Assembly (NCBI GenBank): GCA_911728455.2
Contig: OU452239.1
Location: 1,199,986-1,263,985, forward strand
Direction of reading: 5' to 3'
DNA from: Marthasterias glacialis
Taxonomy: Eukaryota > Echinodermata > Asteroidea > Forcipulatida > Asteriidae
Length of the DNA: 64,000 nt
Part shown: positions 1 to 11,091 of the stretch, in pieces
Position numbering within the stretch: position 1 is the stretch's first letter
Layout of the letters: each line of letters begins with the position of its first letter
Notes under the pieces: generated by a model
Seen by the model: the letters and a program-made list of their open reading frames with translations, nothing else
The model's database searches: none
Told to the model about the DNA's origin: nothing
Translations under genes and position numbers: made by a program

Positions 1-414
1 GGACACCCCGAAGATGTCCAGTGCAAACGGCCATGCTCTGTGTACGTCAACAATAGCCAAGGCCGCTACATGTGTGCTGGACTGAAGCCAGCAAAAAAAA
101 AAAAAAAAAAAAAACGCCGAAAAAAGAAATTGGCAGCACCACGGCCAATAACTCCAGAAATAATGGGACTAGAGAGAAATTTCTTGTACCTGCAGGTAGC
201 TGCCATAGCCCTGCATCCGAAAATCCGGTTTTCCCGGCCAGCCAGGGCCATCTTCCGCCTTGAAACCACCAGAGAGCGGGGCTGCTCCGAATGCGCTTCA
301 AACACATGTCTTCTGGCACTTTTGTACACAAAGCTGTAACAGAGTGAAAACAAGACTTAGCAACGGCCTTATCTCCCAAAGTATTGGCGGAAAACTGACA
401 AGAATGACACTGTT

Positions 415-439
415 GGAAAGCCCTGCTCATGGGCTTTCC
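415..439 (+). other. 9-bp-stem hairpin near the monomer end, shown in M1
   Basis: GGAAAGCCC (415-423) and GGGCTTTCC (431-439) form a perfect 9-bp stem around the loop TGCTCAT. In an RNA copy one wobble and one further pair could extend it. Many core monomers carry GCTCTG instead of GCCCTG, which turns one C-G pair into a T/U-G wobble and leaves the rest intact. Monomers starting 9973, 10469, 12970, 13467, 14957 and 15453 have GGTAAGCTC, and those at 19941 and 29868 have ATTTGCTTTCC, so the stem is not invariant. No role is known. Confidence 0.85.
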
Positions 440-573
440 GAAAATGTCGGTCTTGGGGTTGTGGGATAAACAGGGAGGTTGCCAGAGACCGCGGAGTGAG
501 GACACCCCGAAGATGTCCAGTGCAAACGGCCATGCTTTGTGTACGTCAACAATAGCCAAGGCCGCTACATGTG

Positions 574-614
574 TGCTGGACTGAAGCCAGCAAAAAAAAA
601 AAAAAAAAAAAAAA
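574..614 (+). other. Hairpin abutting the A-tract, shown in M2
   Basis: TGCTGG (574-579) and CCAGCA (587-592) are perfect reverse complements around a 7-nt loop. The last base of the stem is the first A of a 23-A tract (592-614). The arrangement recurs in nearly every monomer. One right-end lineage has AAGCAAGC in place of AAGCCAGC, which weakens the stem (monomers starting 58698, 59696, 61674, 62671). A-tracts range from about 14 A (monomer 57712) to about 31 A (monomer 10968). The A-tract resembles a retroposon tail or a nucleosome-disfavouring tract; neither role is shown by sequence alone. Confidence 0.85.
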
Positions 615-686
615 CGCCGAAAAAAGAAGTTGGCAGCGCCACGGCCAATAACTCCAGAAATAATGGCACTAGAGAGAAATTTCTTG

Positions 687-698
687 TACCTGCAGGTA
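687..698. other. 12-bp perfect palindrome, one per monomer, shown in M2
   Basis: TACCTGCAGGTA equals its own reverse complement. It contains the SbfI site CCTGCAGG and the PstI site CTGCAG and is present once per monomer almost everywhere. Exceptions I saw are the monomers starting at 37314 (TAAATGCAGG), 43290 and 46267 (both CCTAGAGG). The monomer at 39811 changes only the outer arm (CCTGCAGGAAGC) and keeps the 8-bp core. Confidence 0.93.
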
Positions 699-954
699 GC
701 TGCCATAGCCCTGCATCCGAAAATCCGGTTTTCCCGGCCAGCCAGGGCCATCTTCCGCCTTGAAACCACCAGAGAGCGGGGCTGCTCCGAATGCGCTTCA
801 AACACATGTCTTATGGCACTTTTGTACACAAAGCTGTAACAGAGTGAAAACAAGACTTAGCAACGGCTCTATCTCCCAAAGTATTGGCGGAAAACTGACA
901 AGAATGACACTGTTGGAAAGCCCTGCTTATGGGCTTTCCGAAAATGCCGGTCTT

Positions 955-978
955 GGGGTTGTGGGATAATTAGGGAGG
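955..978 (+). other. G-rich tract at monomer end, shown in M2
   Basis: Four G runs (GGGG, GGG, GGG, GG) lie within 24 bp, separated by short A/T-rich loops, and recur in almost every monomer. This could at most form a two-tetrad G-quadruplex. It falls short of the usual four-run GGG definition, so I list it only as a sequence property. Confidence 0.45.
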
Positions 979-1992
979 TTGCCAGAGACCGCGGAGTGAG
1001 GACACCCCGAAGATGTCCAGTGCAAACGGCCATGCTCTGTGTACGTCAACAATAGCCAAGGCCGCTACATGTGTGCTGGACTGAAGCCAGCAAAAAAAAA
1101 CAAAAAAACGCCGAAAAAAGAAGTCGGCAGCGCCACGGCCAATAACTCCAGAAATAATGGGACTAGAGAGAAATTTCTTGTACCTGCAGGTAGCTGCCAT
1201 AGTCCTGCATCCGAAAATCCGGTTTTCCCGGCCAGCCAGGGCCATCTTCCGCCTTGAAACCACCAGGGAGCGGGGCTGCTCCGAATGCGTATCAAACACA
1301 TGTCTTATGGCACTTTTGTGCACGAAGCTGTATCAGAGTGAAAACAAGACTTAGCAACGGCTCTATCTCCCGAAGTCTTGGCGGAAAACTGACAAGAATG
1401 ACACTGTTGGAAAGCCCAGCTCATGGGCTTTCCAAAAATGCATGTCCTGTGGTTGTGGGATAAACAAGGAGGATGTCAAGGACCACGGAGTGAGGACACT
1501 CCGAACATATCCAGTGCAAACGGCCATGCTCTGTGTACGTCAACAATAGCCAAGGCCGCTACATGTGTGCTGGACTGAAGCCAGCAAAAAAAAAAAAAAA
1601 AAAAAAACGCCGAAAAAAGAAGTTGGCAGCGCCACGGCCAATAACTCCAGAAATAATGGGACTAGAGAGAAATTTCTTGTACCTGCAGGTAGCTGCCATA
1701 GCCCTGCATCCGAAAATCCGGTTTTCCCGGCCAGCCAGGGCCATCTTCCGCCTTGAAACCACCAGAGAGCGGGGCTGCTCCGAATGCGCTTCAAACACAT
1801 GTCTTATGGCACTTTTGTACACAAAGCTGTAACAGAGTGAAAACAAGACTTAGCAACGGCTCTATCTCCCAAAGTATTGGCGGAAAACTGACAAGAATGA
1901 CACTGTTGGAAAGCCCTGCTTATGGGCTTTCCGAAAATGCCGGTCTTGGGGTTGTGGGATAATTAGGGAGGTTGCCAGAGACCGCGGAGTGA

Positions 1993-4965
1993 GGACACCC
2001 CGAAGATGTCCAGTGCAAACGGCCATGCTCTGTGTACGTCAACAATAGCCAAGGCCGCTACATGTGTGCTGGACTGAAGCCAGCAAAAAAAAACAAAAAA
2101 ACGCCGAAAAAAGAAGTCGGCAGCGCCACGGCCAATAACTCCAGAAATAATGGGACTAGAGAGAAATTTCTTGTACCTGCAGGTAGCTGCCATAGTCCTG
2201 CATCCGAAAATCCGGTTTTCCCGGCCAGCCAGGGCCATCTTCCGCCTTGAAACCACCAGGGAGCGGGGCTGCTCCGAATGCGCTTCAAACACATGTCTTA
2301 TGGCACTTTTGTGCACGAAGCTGTATCAGAGTGAAAACAAGACTTAGCAACGGCTCTATCTCCCGAAGTCTTGGCGGAAAACTGACAAGAATGACACTGT
2401 TGGAAAGCCCAGCTCATGGGCTTTCCAAAAATGCATGTCCTGTGGTTGTGGGATAAACAAGGAGGATGTCAGGGACCACGGAGTGAGGACACTCCGAACA
2501 TATCCAGTGCAAACGGCCATGCTCTGTGTACGTCAACAATAGCCAAGGCCGCTACATGTGTGCTGGACTGAAGCCAGCAAAAAAAAAAAAAAAAAAAAAC
2601 GCCGAAAAAAGAAGTCGGCAGCGCCACGGCCAATAACTCCAGAAATAATGGGACTAAAGAGAAATTTCTTGTACCTGCAGGTAGCTGCCATAGTCCTGCA
2701 TCCGAAAATCCAGTTTTCCCGGCCAGCCAGGGCCATCTTCCGCCTTTAATCCACCAGAGAGCGGGGATGCTCCGAATGCGCTGCAAACACATGTCTTATG
2801 GCACTTTTGTACACAAAGCTGTAACAGAGTGAAAACAAGACTTAGCAACGGCTCTATCTCCCAAAGTATTGGCGGAAAACTGACAAGAATGACACTGTTG
2901 GAAAGCCCTGCTTATGGGCTTTCCGAAAATGCCAATCTTGGGGTTGTGGGATAAATAGGGATGATGCCAGGGACCACGGAGTAAGGACACCCCGAAGATG
3001 TCCAGTGGAAACGGCCATGCTCTGTGTACGTCAACAATAGCCAAGGCCGCTACGTGTGTGCTGGACTGAAGCCAGCAAAAAAAGAAAATAAACCGCCGAA
3101 AAAAGAAGCAGACAGCGCCACGGCCAATAACTCCAGTAATAATGGGGCTAGAGAGAAATTTCTTGTACCTGCAGGTAGCTGCCATAGTCCTGCATCCGAA
3201 AATTTGGTTTTCCCGGCCAGCCAGGGCCATCTTCCGCCTTGAAACCACCAGAGAGCGGGGCTGCTCCGAATGCGCTTCAAACACATGTCTTATGGCACTT
3301 TTGTACACAAAGCTGTAACAGAGTGAAAACAAGACTTAGCAACGGCTCTATCTCCCAAAGTATTGGCGGAAAACTGACAAGAATGACACTGTTGGAAAGC
3401 CCTGCTTATGGGCTTTCCGAAAATGCCGGTCTTGGGGTTGTGGGATAATTAGGGAGGTTGCCAGAGACCGCGGAGTGAGGACACCCCGAAGATGTCCAGT
3501 GCAAACGGCCATGCTCTGTGTACGTCAACAATAGCCAAGGCCGCTACATGTGTGCTGGACTGAAGCCAGCAAAAAAAAACAAAAAAACGCCGAAAAAAGA
3601 AGTCGGCAGCGCCACGGCCAATAACTCCAGAAATAATGGGACTAGAGAGAAATTTCTTGTACCTGCAGGTAGCTGCCATAGTCCTGCATCCGAAAATCCG
3701 GTTTTCCCGGCCAGCCAGGGCCATCTTCCGCCTTGAAACCACCAGGGAGCGGGGCTGCTCCGAATGCGCTTCAAACACATGTCTTATGGCACTTTTGTGC
3801 ACGAAGCTGTATCAGAGTGAAAACAAGACTTAGCAACGGCTCTATCTCCCGAAGTCTTGGCGGAAAACTGACAAGAATGACACTGTTGGAAAGCCCAGCT
3901 CATGGGCTTTCCAAAAATGCATGTCCTGTGGTTGTGGGATAAACAAGGAGGATGTCAGGGACCACGGAGTGAGGACACTCCGAACATATCCAGTGCAAAC
4001 GGCCATGCTCTGTGTACGTCAACAATAGCCAAGGCCGCTACATGTGTGCTGGACTGAAGCCAGCAAAAAAAAAAAAAAAAAAAAACGCCGAAAAAAGAAG
4101 TCGGCAGCGCCACGGCCAATAACTCCAGAAATAATGGGACTAAAGAGAAATTTCTTGTACCTGCAGGTAGCTGCCATAGTCCTGCATCCGAAAATCCAGT
4201 TTTCCCGGCCAGCCAGGGCCATCTTCCGCCTTTAATCCACCAGAGAGCGGGGATGCTCCGAATGCGCTGCAAACACATGTCTTATGGCACTTTTGTACAC
4301 AAAGCTGTGACAGAGTGAAAACAAGACTTAGCAACGGCTCTATCTCCCAAAGTATTGGCGGAAAACTGACAAGAATAACACTGTTGGAAAGCCCTGCTTA
4401 TGGGCTTTCCGAAAATGCCAATCTTGGGGTTGTGGGATAAATAGGGATGATGCCAGGGACCACGGAGTAAGGACACCCCGAAGATGTCCAGTGGAAACGG
4501 CCATGCTCTGTGTACGTCAAAAATAGCCAAGGCCGCTACGTGTGTGCTGGACTGAAGCCAGCAAAAAAAGAAAATAAACCGCCGAAAAAAGAAGCAGACA
4601 GCGCCACGGCCAATAACTCCAGTAATAATGGGGCTAGAGAGAAATTTCTTGTACCTGCAGGTAGCTGCCATAGTCCTGCATCCGAAAATCCGGTTTTCCC
4701 GTCCAGCCAGGGCCATTTTCTGCCTTGAAACCACCAGAGAGCGGGGCTGCTCCGAATGCGCTTCAAACACATGTCTTATGGCACTTTTGTACACAAAGCT
4801 GTAACAGAGTGAAAACAAGACTTAGCAACGGCTCTATCTCCCAAAGTATTGGCGGAAAACTGACAAGAATGACACTGTTGGAAAGCCCCTGCTTATGGGC
4901 TTTCCGAAAATGCCGGTCTTGGGGTTGTGGGATAAATAGGGAGGATGCCAGGGACCACGGAGTGA
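1993..4965 (+). repeat. Tandem trimer higher-order repeat (1993-3478 and 3479-4965)
   Basis: Three consecutive monomers (A with C-interrupted tract, A with TTTAATCC and GGGGATGCTCC, then B) repeat as a block at an offset of 1486 bp with very few differences; one is GTAACAGAG against GTGACAGAG. The series continues partly: the next monomer (4966) has the first unit's right half behind a type B left part, and 5464 matches the second unit. The order therefore runs about two and two-thirds times before the core begins. Confidence 0.92.
2985..3478 (+). repeat. Reference type B monomer (M7)
   Basis: This monomer carries the type B diagnostic block: an interrupted A-tract ending AATAAACC, then GAAGCAGACAGCGCC in place of GAAGTCGGCAGCGCC, and CCAGTAATAATGGGGCTAG in place of CCAGAAATAATGGGACTAG. 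It also has ACGTGTGTG just before the hairpin, where most type A monomers have ACATGTGTG. The preceding junction is ATGCCAGGGACCACGG, unlike TTGCCAGAGACCGCGG of the core. The rest matches type A, so B is a subfamily and not a separate satellite. The 5-bp GCCGA/TCGGC dyad that follows the A-tract in type A is lost in B. Confidence 0.9.
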
Positions 4966-6959
4966 GGACACCCCGAAGATGTCCAGTGCAAACGGCCATG
5001 CTATGTGTACGTCAACAATAGCCAAGGCCGCTACATGTGTGCTGGACTGAAGCCAGCAAAAAAAATAAATAAATAAACCGCCGAAAAAAGAAGCAGACAG
5101 CGCCACGGCCAATAACTCCAGAAATAATGGGGCTAGAGAGAAATTTCTTGTACCTGCAGGTAGCTGCCATAGTCCTGCATCCGAAAATCCGGTTTTCCCG
5201 GCCAGCCAGGGCCATCTTCCGCCTTGAAACCACCAGGGAGCGGGGCTGCTCCGAATGCGCTTCAAACACATGTCTTATGGCACTTTTGTACACGAAGCTG
5301 TATCAGAGTGAAAACAAGACTTAGCAACGGCTCTATCTCCCGAAGTCTTGGCGGAAAACTGACAAGAATGACACTGTTGGAAAGCCCAGCTCATGGGCTT
5401 TCCAAAAATGCATGTCCTGCGGTTGTGGGATAAACAAGGAGGATGTCAGGGACCACGGAGTGAGGACACTCCGAACATATCCAGTGCAAACGGCCATGCT
5501 CTGTGTACGTCAACAATAGCCAAGGAAGCTACATGTGTGCTGGACTGAAGCCAGCAAAAAAAAAAACAAAAAAAAAACGCCGAAAAAAGAAGTCGGCAGC
5601 GCCACGGCCAATAACTCCAGAAATAATGGGACTAAAGAGAAATTTCTTGTACCTGCAGGTAGCTGCCATAGTCCTGCATCCGAAAATCCAGTTTTCCCGG
5701 CCAGCCAGGGCCATCTTCCGCCTTTAATCCACCAGAGAGCGGGGATGCTCCGAATGCGCTGCAAACACATGTCTTATGGCACTTTTGTACACGAAGCTGT
5801 AACAGAGTGAAAACAAGACTTAGCAACGGCTCTATCTCCCAAAGTATTGGCGGAAAACTGACAAGAATGACACTGTTGGAAAGCCCTGCTCGTGGGCTTT
5901 CCGAAAATGCCGGTCTTGGGGTTGTGGGATAAACAGGGAGGTTGCCAGAGACCGCGGAGTGAGGACACCCCGAAGATGTCCAGTGCAAACGGCCATGCTC
6001 TGTGTACGTCAACAATAGCCAAGGCCGCTACATGTGTGCTGGACTGAAGCCAGCAAAAAAAAAAAAAAAAAAAAAAAAATGCCGAAAAAAAAAGTCGGCA
6101 GCGCCAGGGCCAATAACTCCAGAAATAATGGGACTAGAGAGAAATTTCTTGTACCTGCAGGTAGCTGCCATAGTCCTGCATCCGAAAATCCGGTTTTCCC
6201 GGCCAGCAAGGGCCATCTTCCGCCTTGAAACCACCAGAGAGCGGGGCTGCTCTGAATGCGCTTCAAACACATGTCTCATGGCACTTTTGTACACAAAGCT
6301 GCAACAGAGTGAAAACAAGACTTAGCAACGGCTCTATCTCCCAAAGTATTGGCGGAAAACTGACAAGAATGACACTGTTGGAAAGCCCTGCTCATGGGCT
6401 TTCCGAAAATGCCGGTCTTGGGGTTGTGGGACAAACAGAGAGGTTGCCAGAGACCGCGGAGTGAGGACACCCCGAAGATGTCCAGTGCAAACGGCCATGC
6501 TCTGTGTACGTCAACAATAGCCAAGGCCGCTACATGTGTGCTGGACTGAAGCCAGCAAAAAAAAAACAAAAAAACGCCGAAAAAAGAAGTCGGCAGCGCC
6601 ACGGCCAATAACTCCAGAAATAATGGGACTAGAGAGAAATTTCTTGTACCTGCAGGTAGCTGCCATAGTCCTGCATCCGAAAATTTGGTTTTCCCGGCCA
6701 GCCAGGGCCATCTTCCGCCTTTAATCCACCAGAGAGCGGGGCTGCTCCGAATGCGCTTCAAACACATGTCTTAGGGTACTTTTGTACACGAAGCTGTAAC
6801 AGAGTAAAAACAAGACTTAGCAACGGCTCTATCTCCCAAAGTATTGGCGGAAAACTGACAAGAATGACACTGTTGGAAAGCCCTGCTCATGGGCTTTCCG
6901 AAAATGCCGGTCTTGGGGTTGTGGGATAAACAGGGAGGTTGCCAGAGACCGCGGAGTGA

Positions 6960-8058
6960 GGACACCCCGAAGATGTCCAGTGCAAACGGCCTTGCTCTGT
7001 GTACGTCAACAATAGCCAAGGACGCTACATGTGTGCTGGATTGAAGCAAGCAAAAAAAAAACAAAAAAAAAAAAAAAAAAAACGCCGAAAAAAGAAGTCG
7101 GCAGCGCCAGGGCCAATAACTCCAGAAATAATGGGACTAGAGAGAAATTTTTTGTACCTGCAGGTAGCTGCCATAGTCGTGCATCCGAAAATGCGGTTTT
7201 CCCGGCCAGCCGGGGCCATCTTCCGCCTTGAAACTACCAGAGAGCGGGGCTGCTCCGAATGCGCTTCAAACACATGTCTTATGGCACTTTTGTACAGGAA
7301 GCTGTAACAGAGTGAAAACAAGACTTAGCAACGGCTCTATCTCCCACAGTATTGGCGGAAAACTGACAAGAATGACACTGTTGGAAAGCTCTGCTCATGG
7401 GCTTTCCGAAAATGCCGGTCTTGGGGTTGTGGGATAAACAGGGAGGTTGCCAGATACCGCGGAGTGAGGACACCCCGAAGATGTCCAGTGCAAACGGCCT
7501 TGCTCTGTGTACGTCAACAATAGCCAAGGAAGCTACACGTGTGCTGGACTGAAGCCAGCAAAAAAAAAAAAAAAAAAAAAAAAAACGACGAAAAAAGAAG
7601 TCGGCAGCGCCAGGGCCAATAACTCCAGAAATAATGGGACTAGAGAGAAATTTCTTGTACCTGCAGGTAGCTGCCATAGTCCTGCATCCGAAAATTTGGT
7701 TTTCCCGGCCAGCCAGGGCCATCTTCCGCCTTTAATCCACCAGAGAGCGGGGCTGCTCCGAATGCGCTTCAAACACATGTCTTATGGCACTTTTGTACAC
7801 GAAGCTGTAACAGAGTAAAAACAAGACTTAGCAACGGCTCTATCTCCCAAAGTATTGGCGGAAAACTGACAAGAATGACACTGTTGGAAAGCCCTGCTCA
7901 TGGGCTTTCCGAAAATGCCGGTCTTGGGGTTGTGGGATAAACAGGGAGGTTGCCAGAGACCGCGGAGTGAGGACACCCCGAAGATGTCCAGTGCAAACGG
8001 CCTTGCTCTGTGTACGTCAACAATAGCCAAGGACGCTACATGTGTGCTGGATTGAAGT

Positions 8059-8093
<35 letters not shown>

Positions 8094-8565
8094 GCCGAAA
8101 AAAGAAGTCGGCAGCGCCAGGGCCAATAACTCCAGAAATAATGGGACTAGAGAGAAATTTTTTGTACCTGCAGGTAGCTGCCATAGTCCTGCATCCGAAA
8201 ATGCGGTTTTCCCGGCCAGCCGGGGCCATCTTCCGCCTTGAAACTACCAGAGAGCAGGGCTGCTCCGAATGCGCTTCAAACACATGTCTTATGGTACTTT
8301 TGTACACGAAGCTGTAACAGAGTGAAAACAAGACTTAGCAACGGCTCTATCTCCCACAGTATTGGCGGAAAACTGACAAGAATGACACTGTTGGAAAGCT
8401 CTGCTCATGGGCTTTCCGAAAATGCCGGTCTTGGGGTTGTGGGATAAACAGGGAGGTTGCCAGATACCGCGGAGTGAGGACACCCCGAAGATGTCCAGTG
8501 CAAACGGCCTTGCTCTGTGTACGTCAACAATAGCCAAGGAAGCTACACGTGTGCTGGACTGAAGC

Positions 8566-8598
<33 letters not shown>

Positions 8599-8983
8599 CG
8601 ACGAAAAAAGAAGTCGGCAGCGCCAGGGCCAATAACTCCAGAAATAATGGGACTAGAGAGAAATTTCTTGTACCTGCAGGTAGCTGCCATAGTTCTGCAT
8701 CCGAAAATCTGGTTTTCCCGGCCAGCTAGGGCCATCTTCCGCCTTGAAACCACCAGAGAGCGGGGCTGCTCCGAATGCGCTTCAAACACATGTCTTATGG
8801 CACTTTTGTACACAAAGCTGTAACAGAGTGAAAACAAAACTTAGCAACGGCTCTATCTCCCAAAGTATTGGCGGAAAACTGACAAGAATGACACTCTTGG
8901 AAAGCCCTGTTCATGGGCTTTCCGAAAATGCCGGTCTTGGGGTTGTGGGATAAACAGGGAGGTTGCCAGAGACCGCGGAGTGA
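6960..8983 (+). repeat. Long-A-tract dimer, repeated in tandem
   Basis: Monomers at 6960 and 7971 share CCTTGCTCTG, GGACGCTACATG, GGATTGAAG, AAAATGCGG and GAAACTACC; those at 7468 and 8478 share GGAAGCTACACG and the CGACGAAAA tract end. The offset is about 1010 bp. The duplication is imperfect: the right half of the 7468 monomer (TTTGG, TTTAATCC, GAGTAAAAAC) matches the 11981 lineage, so it looks recombinant. These are among the longest monomers (503-508 bp) because of A-tracts of about 25-30 A. Confidence 0.75.
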
Positions 8984-11055
8984 GGACACCCCGAAGATGT
9001 CCAGTGCAAACGGCCATGCTCTGTGTACGTCAACAATAGCCAAGGCCGCTACATGTGTGCTGGACTGAAGCCAGCAAAAAAAAACAAAAAAACGCCGAAA
9101 AAAGAAGTCGGCAGCGCCACGGCCAATAACTCCAGAAATAATGGGACTAGAGAGAAATTTCTTGTACCTGCAGGTAGCTGCCATAGTCCTGCATCCGAAA
9201 ATTTGGTTTTCCCGGCCAGCCAGGGCCATCTTCCGCCTTTAATCCACCAGAGAGCGGGGCTGCTCCGAATGCGCTTCAAACACATGTCTTATGGCACTTT
9301 TGTACACGAAGCTGTAACAGAGTGAAAACAAAACTTAGCAACGGCTCTATCTCCCAAAGTATTGGCGGAAAACTGACAAGAATGACACTGTTGGAAAGCC
9401 CTGTTCATGGGCTTTCCGAAAATGCCGGTCTTGGGGTTGTGGGATAAACAGGGAGGTTGCCAGAGACCGCGGAGTGAGGACACCCCGAAGATGTCCAGTG
9501 CAAACGGCCATGCTCTGTGTACGTCAACAATAGCCAAGGCCGCTACATGTGTGCTGGACTGAAGCCAGCAAAAAAAAAAAAAAAAATGCCGAAAAAAGAA
9601 GTCGGCAGCGCCAGGGCCAATAACTCCAGAAATAATTGGACTAGAGAGAAATTTTTTTGTACCTGCAGGTAGCTGCCATAGTCCTGCATCCGAAAATCCG
9701 GTTTTCCCGGCCAGCCGGGGCCATCTTCCGCCTTGAAACCACCAGAGAGCGGGGCTGCTCCGAATGCGCTTCAAACACATGTCTTATGGCACTTTTGTAC
9801 ACGAAGCTGTAACAGAGTGAAAACAAGACTTAGCAACGGCTCTATCTCCCAAAGTATTGGCGGAAAACTGACAAGAATGACACTGTTGGAAAGCTCTGCT
9901 CATGGGCTTTCCGAAAATGCCGGTCTTGGGGTTGTGGGATAAACAGGGAGGTTGCCAGAGACCGCGGAGTGAGGACACCCCGAAGATGTCCAGTGCAAAC
10001 GGCCATGCTCTGTGTACGTCAACAATAGCCAAGGCCGCTACATGTGTGCTGGACTGAAGCCAGCAAAAAAAAAAACAAAAAAACGCCGAAAAAAGAAGTC
10101 GGCAGCGCCAGGGCCAATAACTCCAGAAATAATGGGACTAGAGAGAAATTTCTTGTACCTGCAGGTAGCTGCCATAGTCCTGCATCCGAAAATTTGGTTT
10201 TCCCGGCCAGCCAGGGCCATCTTCCGCCTTGAAACCGCCAGAGAGCGGGGCTGCTCCGAATGCGCTTCAAACACATGTCTTATGGCACTTTTGTACACAA
10301 AGCTGTAACAGAGTGAAAACAAGACTTAGCAACGGCTCTATCTCCCAAAGTATTGGCGGAAAACTGACAAGAATGACACTGTTGGTAAGCTCTGCTCATG
10401 GGCTTTCCGAAAATGCCGGTCTTGGGGTTGTGGGATAAACAGGGAGGTTGCCAGAGACCGCGGAGTGAGGACACCCCGAAGATGTCCAGTGCAAACGGCC
10501 ATGCTCTGTGTACGTCAACAATAGCCAAGGCCGCTACATGTGTGCTGGACTGAAGCCAGCAAAAAAAAAAAAAAAAAAAAAATGCCGAAAAAAGAAGTCG
10601 GCAGCGCCAGGGCCAATAACTCCAGAAATAATGGGACTAGAGAGAAATTTCTTGTACCTGCAGGTAGCTGCCATAGTCCTGCATCCGAAAATTTGGTTTT
10701 GCCGGCAAGCCAGGGCCATCTTCCGCCTTGAAACCGCCAGAGAGCGGGGCTGCTCCGAATGCGCTTCAAACACATGTCTTATGGCACTTTTGTACACAAA
10801 GCTGTAACAGAGTGAAAACAAGACTTAGCAACGGCTCTATCTCCCAAAGTATTGGCGGAAAACTGACAAGAATGACACTGTTGGTAAGCTCTGCTCATGG
10901 GCTTTCCGAAAATGCCGGTCTTGGGGTTGTGGGATAAACAGGGAGGTTGCCAGAGACCGCGGAGTGAGGACACCCCGAAGATGTCCAGTGCAAACGGCCT
11001 TGCTCTGTGTACGTCAACAATAGCCAAGGACGCTACATGTGTGCTGGATTGAAGT

Positions 11056-11091
<36 letters not shown>

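Larger units (their letters stand above)
500..999 (+). repeat. Reference type A monomer (M2)
   Basis: This 500-bp monomer shows the standard architecture. The anchor is at 500-518; a 6-bp-stem hairpin at 574-592 touches a 23-A tract at 592-614; GCCGAAAAAAGAAG follows, then a CCAAT-containing segment (GGCCAATAACTCC). A perfect 12-bp palindrome lies at 687-698 and a CpG-rich segment with the variable CCGG site near 726. A 9-bp-stem hairpin lies at 915-939 and a G-rich end at 955-978, closing with a CCGCGG-containing junction. I count about 21 CpG dinucleotides. The T in GAAGTTGGCAG, shared with M1 and M4, becomes C (GTCGGCAG) in most later type A monomers. Start and end are arbitrary because the unit is circularly permutable. 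Confidence 0.93.
500..2486 (+). repeat. Tandem dimer duplication (500-1493 and 1494-2486)
   Basis: Monomer pairs M2-M3 and M4-M5 match at an offset of about 993 bp. Shared marks include CATAGCCCTGC in the first monomer, and ACCAGGGAGCGG, GTATCAGAG and CCCGAAGTCTTGGCGG in the second. The two left-hand monomers differ at their anchors (ACACCCCGAAG in M2, ACACTCCGAAC in M4), as expected if the duplication boundary lies inside a monomer. Confidence 0.85.
1..5463 (+). repeat. Left mixed A/B domain (11 monomers)
   Basis: Monomer starts: 1, 500, 1000, 1494, 1993, 2487, 2985, 3479, 3973, 4471, 4966. Type B monomers start at 2985 and 4471; the one at 4966 is a B/A mosaic. Several monomers end with a distinct tail (AAAAATGCATGTCCTG, then GGATGTCAGGGACCACGG) and are followed by the altered anchor ACTCCGAACATATCC, a combination absent from the core. 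No gene is seen. Confidence 0.92.

Noticed and set aside
260-469. Open frame of 69 codons on the + strand recurring in most monomers
   Set aside because: It begins with TTG, not ATG. It recurs only because the repeat recurs, and monomers with TTTAATCC in place of TTGAAACC lose the start. No codon bias, domain or signal is visible.
574-614. SINE or tRNA-derived element ending in poly(A)
   Set aside because: I found no convincing A box or B box (GGTTCGANNCC) upstream, no target-site duplication, and the tract is internal to a tandem unit. A retroposon ancestry remains possible but unsupported.
592-614. Pol III terminator on the minus strand (T run)
   Set aside because: A T run of this length would stop Pol III, but no Pol III promoter or gene is visible on that strand.
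620-660. CCAAT-box promoter in each monomer
   Set aside because: GGCCAATAACTCC is present, but no TATA, initiator or downstream gene accompanies it; a five-base match is expected by chance.
955-978. Three-tetrad G-quadruplex
   Set aside because: Only three runs reach three G; the fourth is GG, so the usual motif is not met.
8289-8837. Long minus-strand open frames (160-182 codons) in many monomers
   Set aside because: They start at TTG, run through the A-tract as poly-Phe, span monomer boundaries and change frame with tract length. They are by-products of a repeat that happens to be low in stops on that strand.
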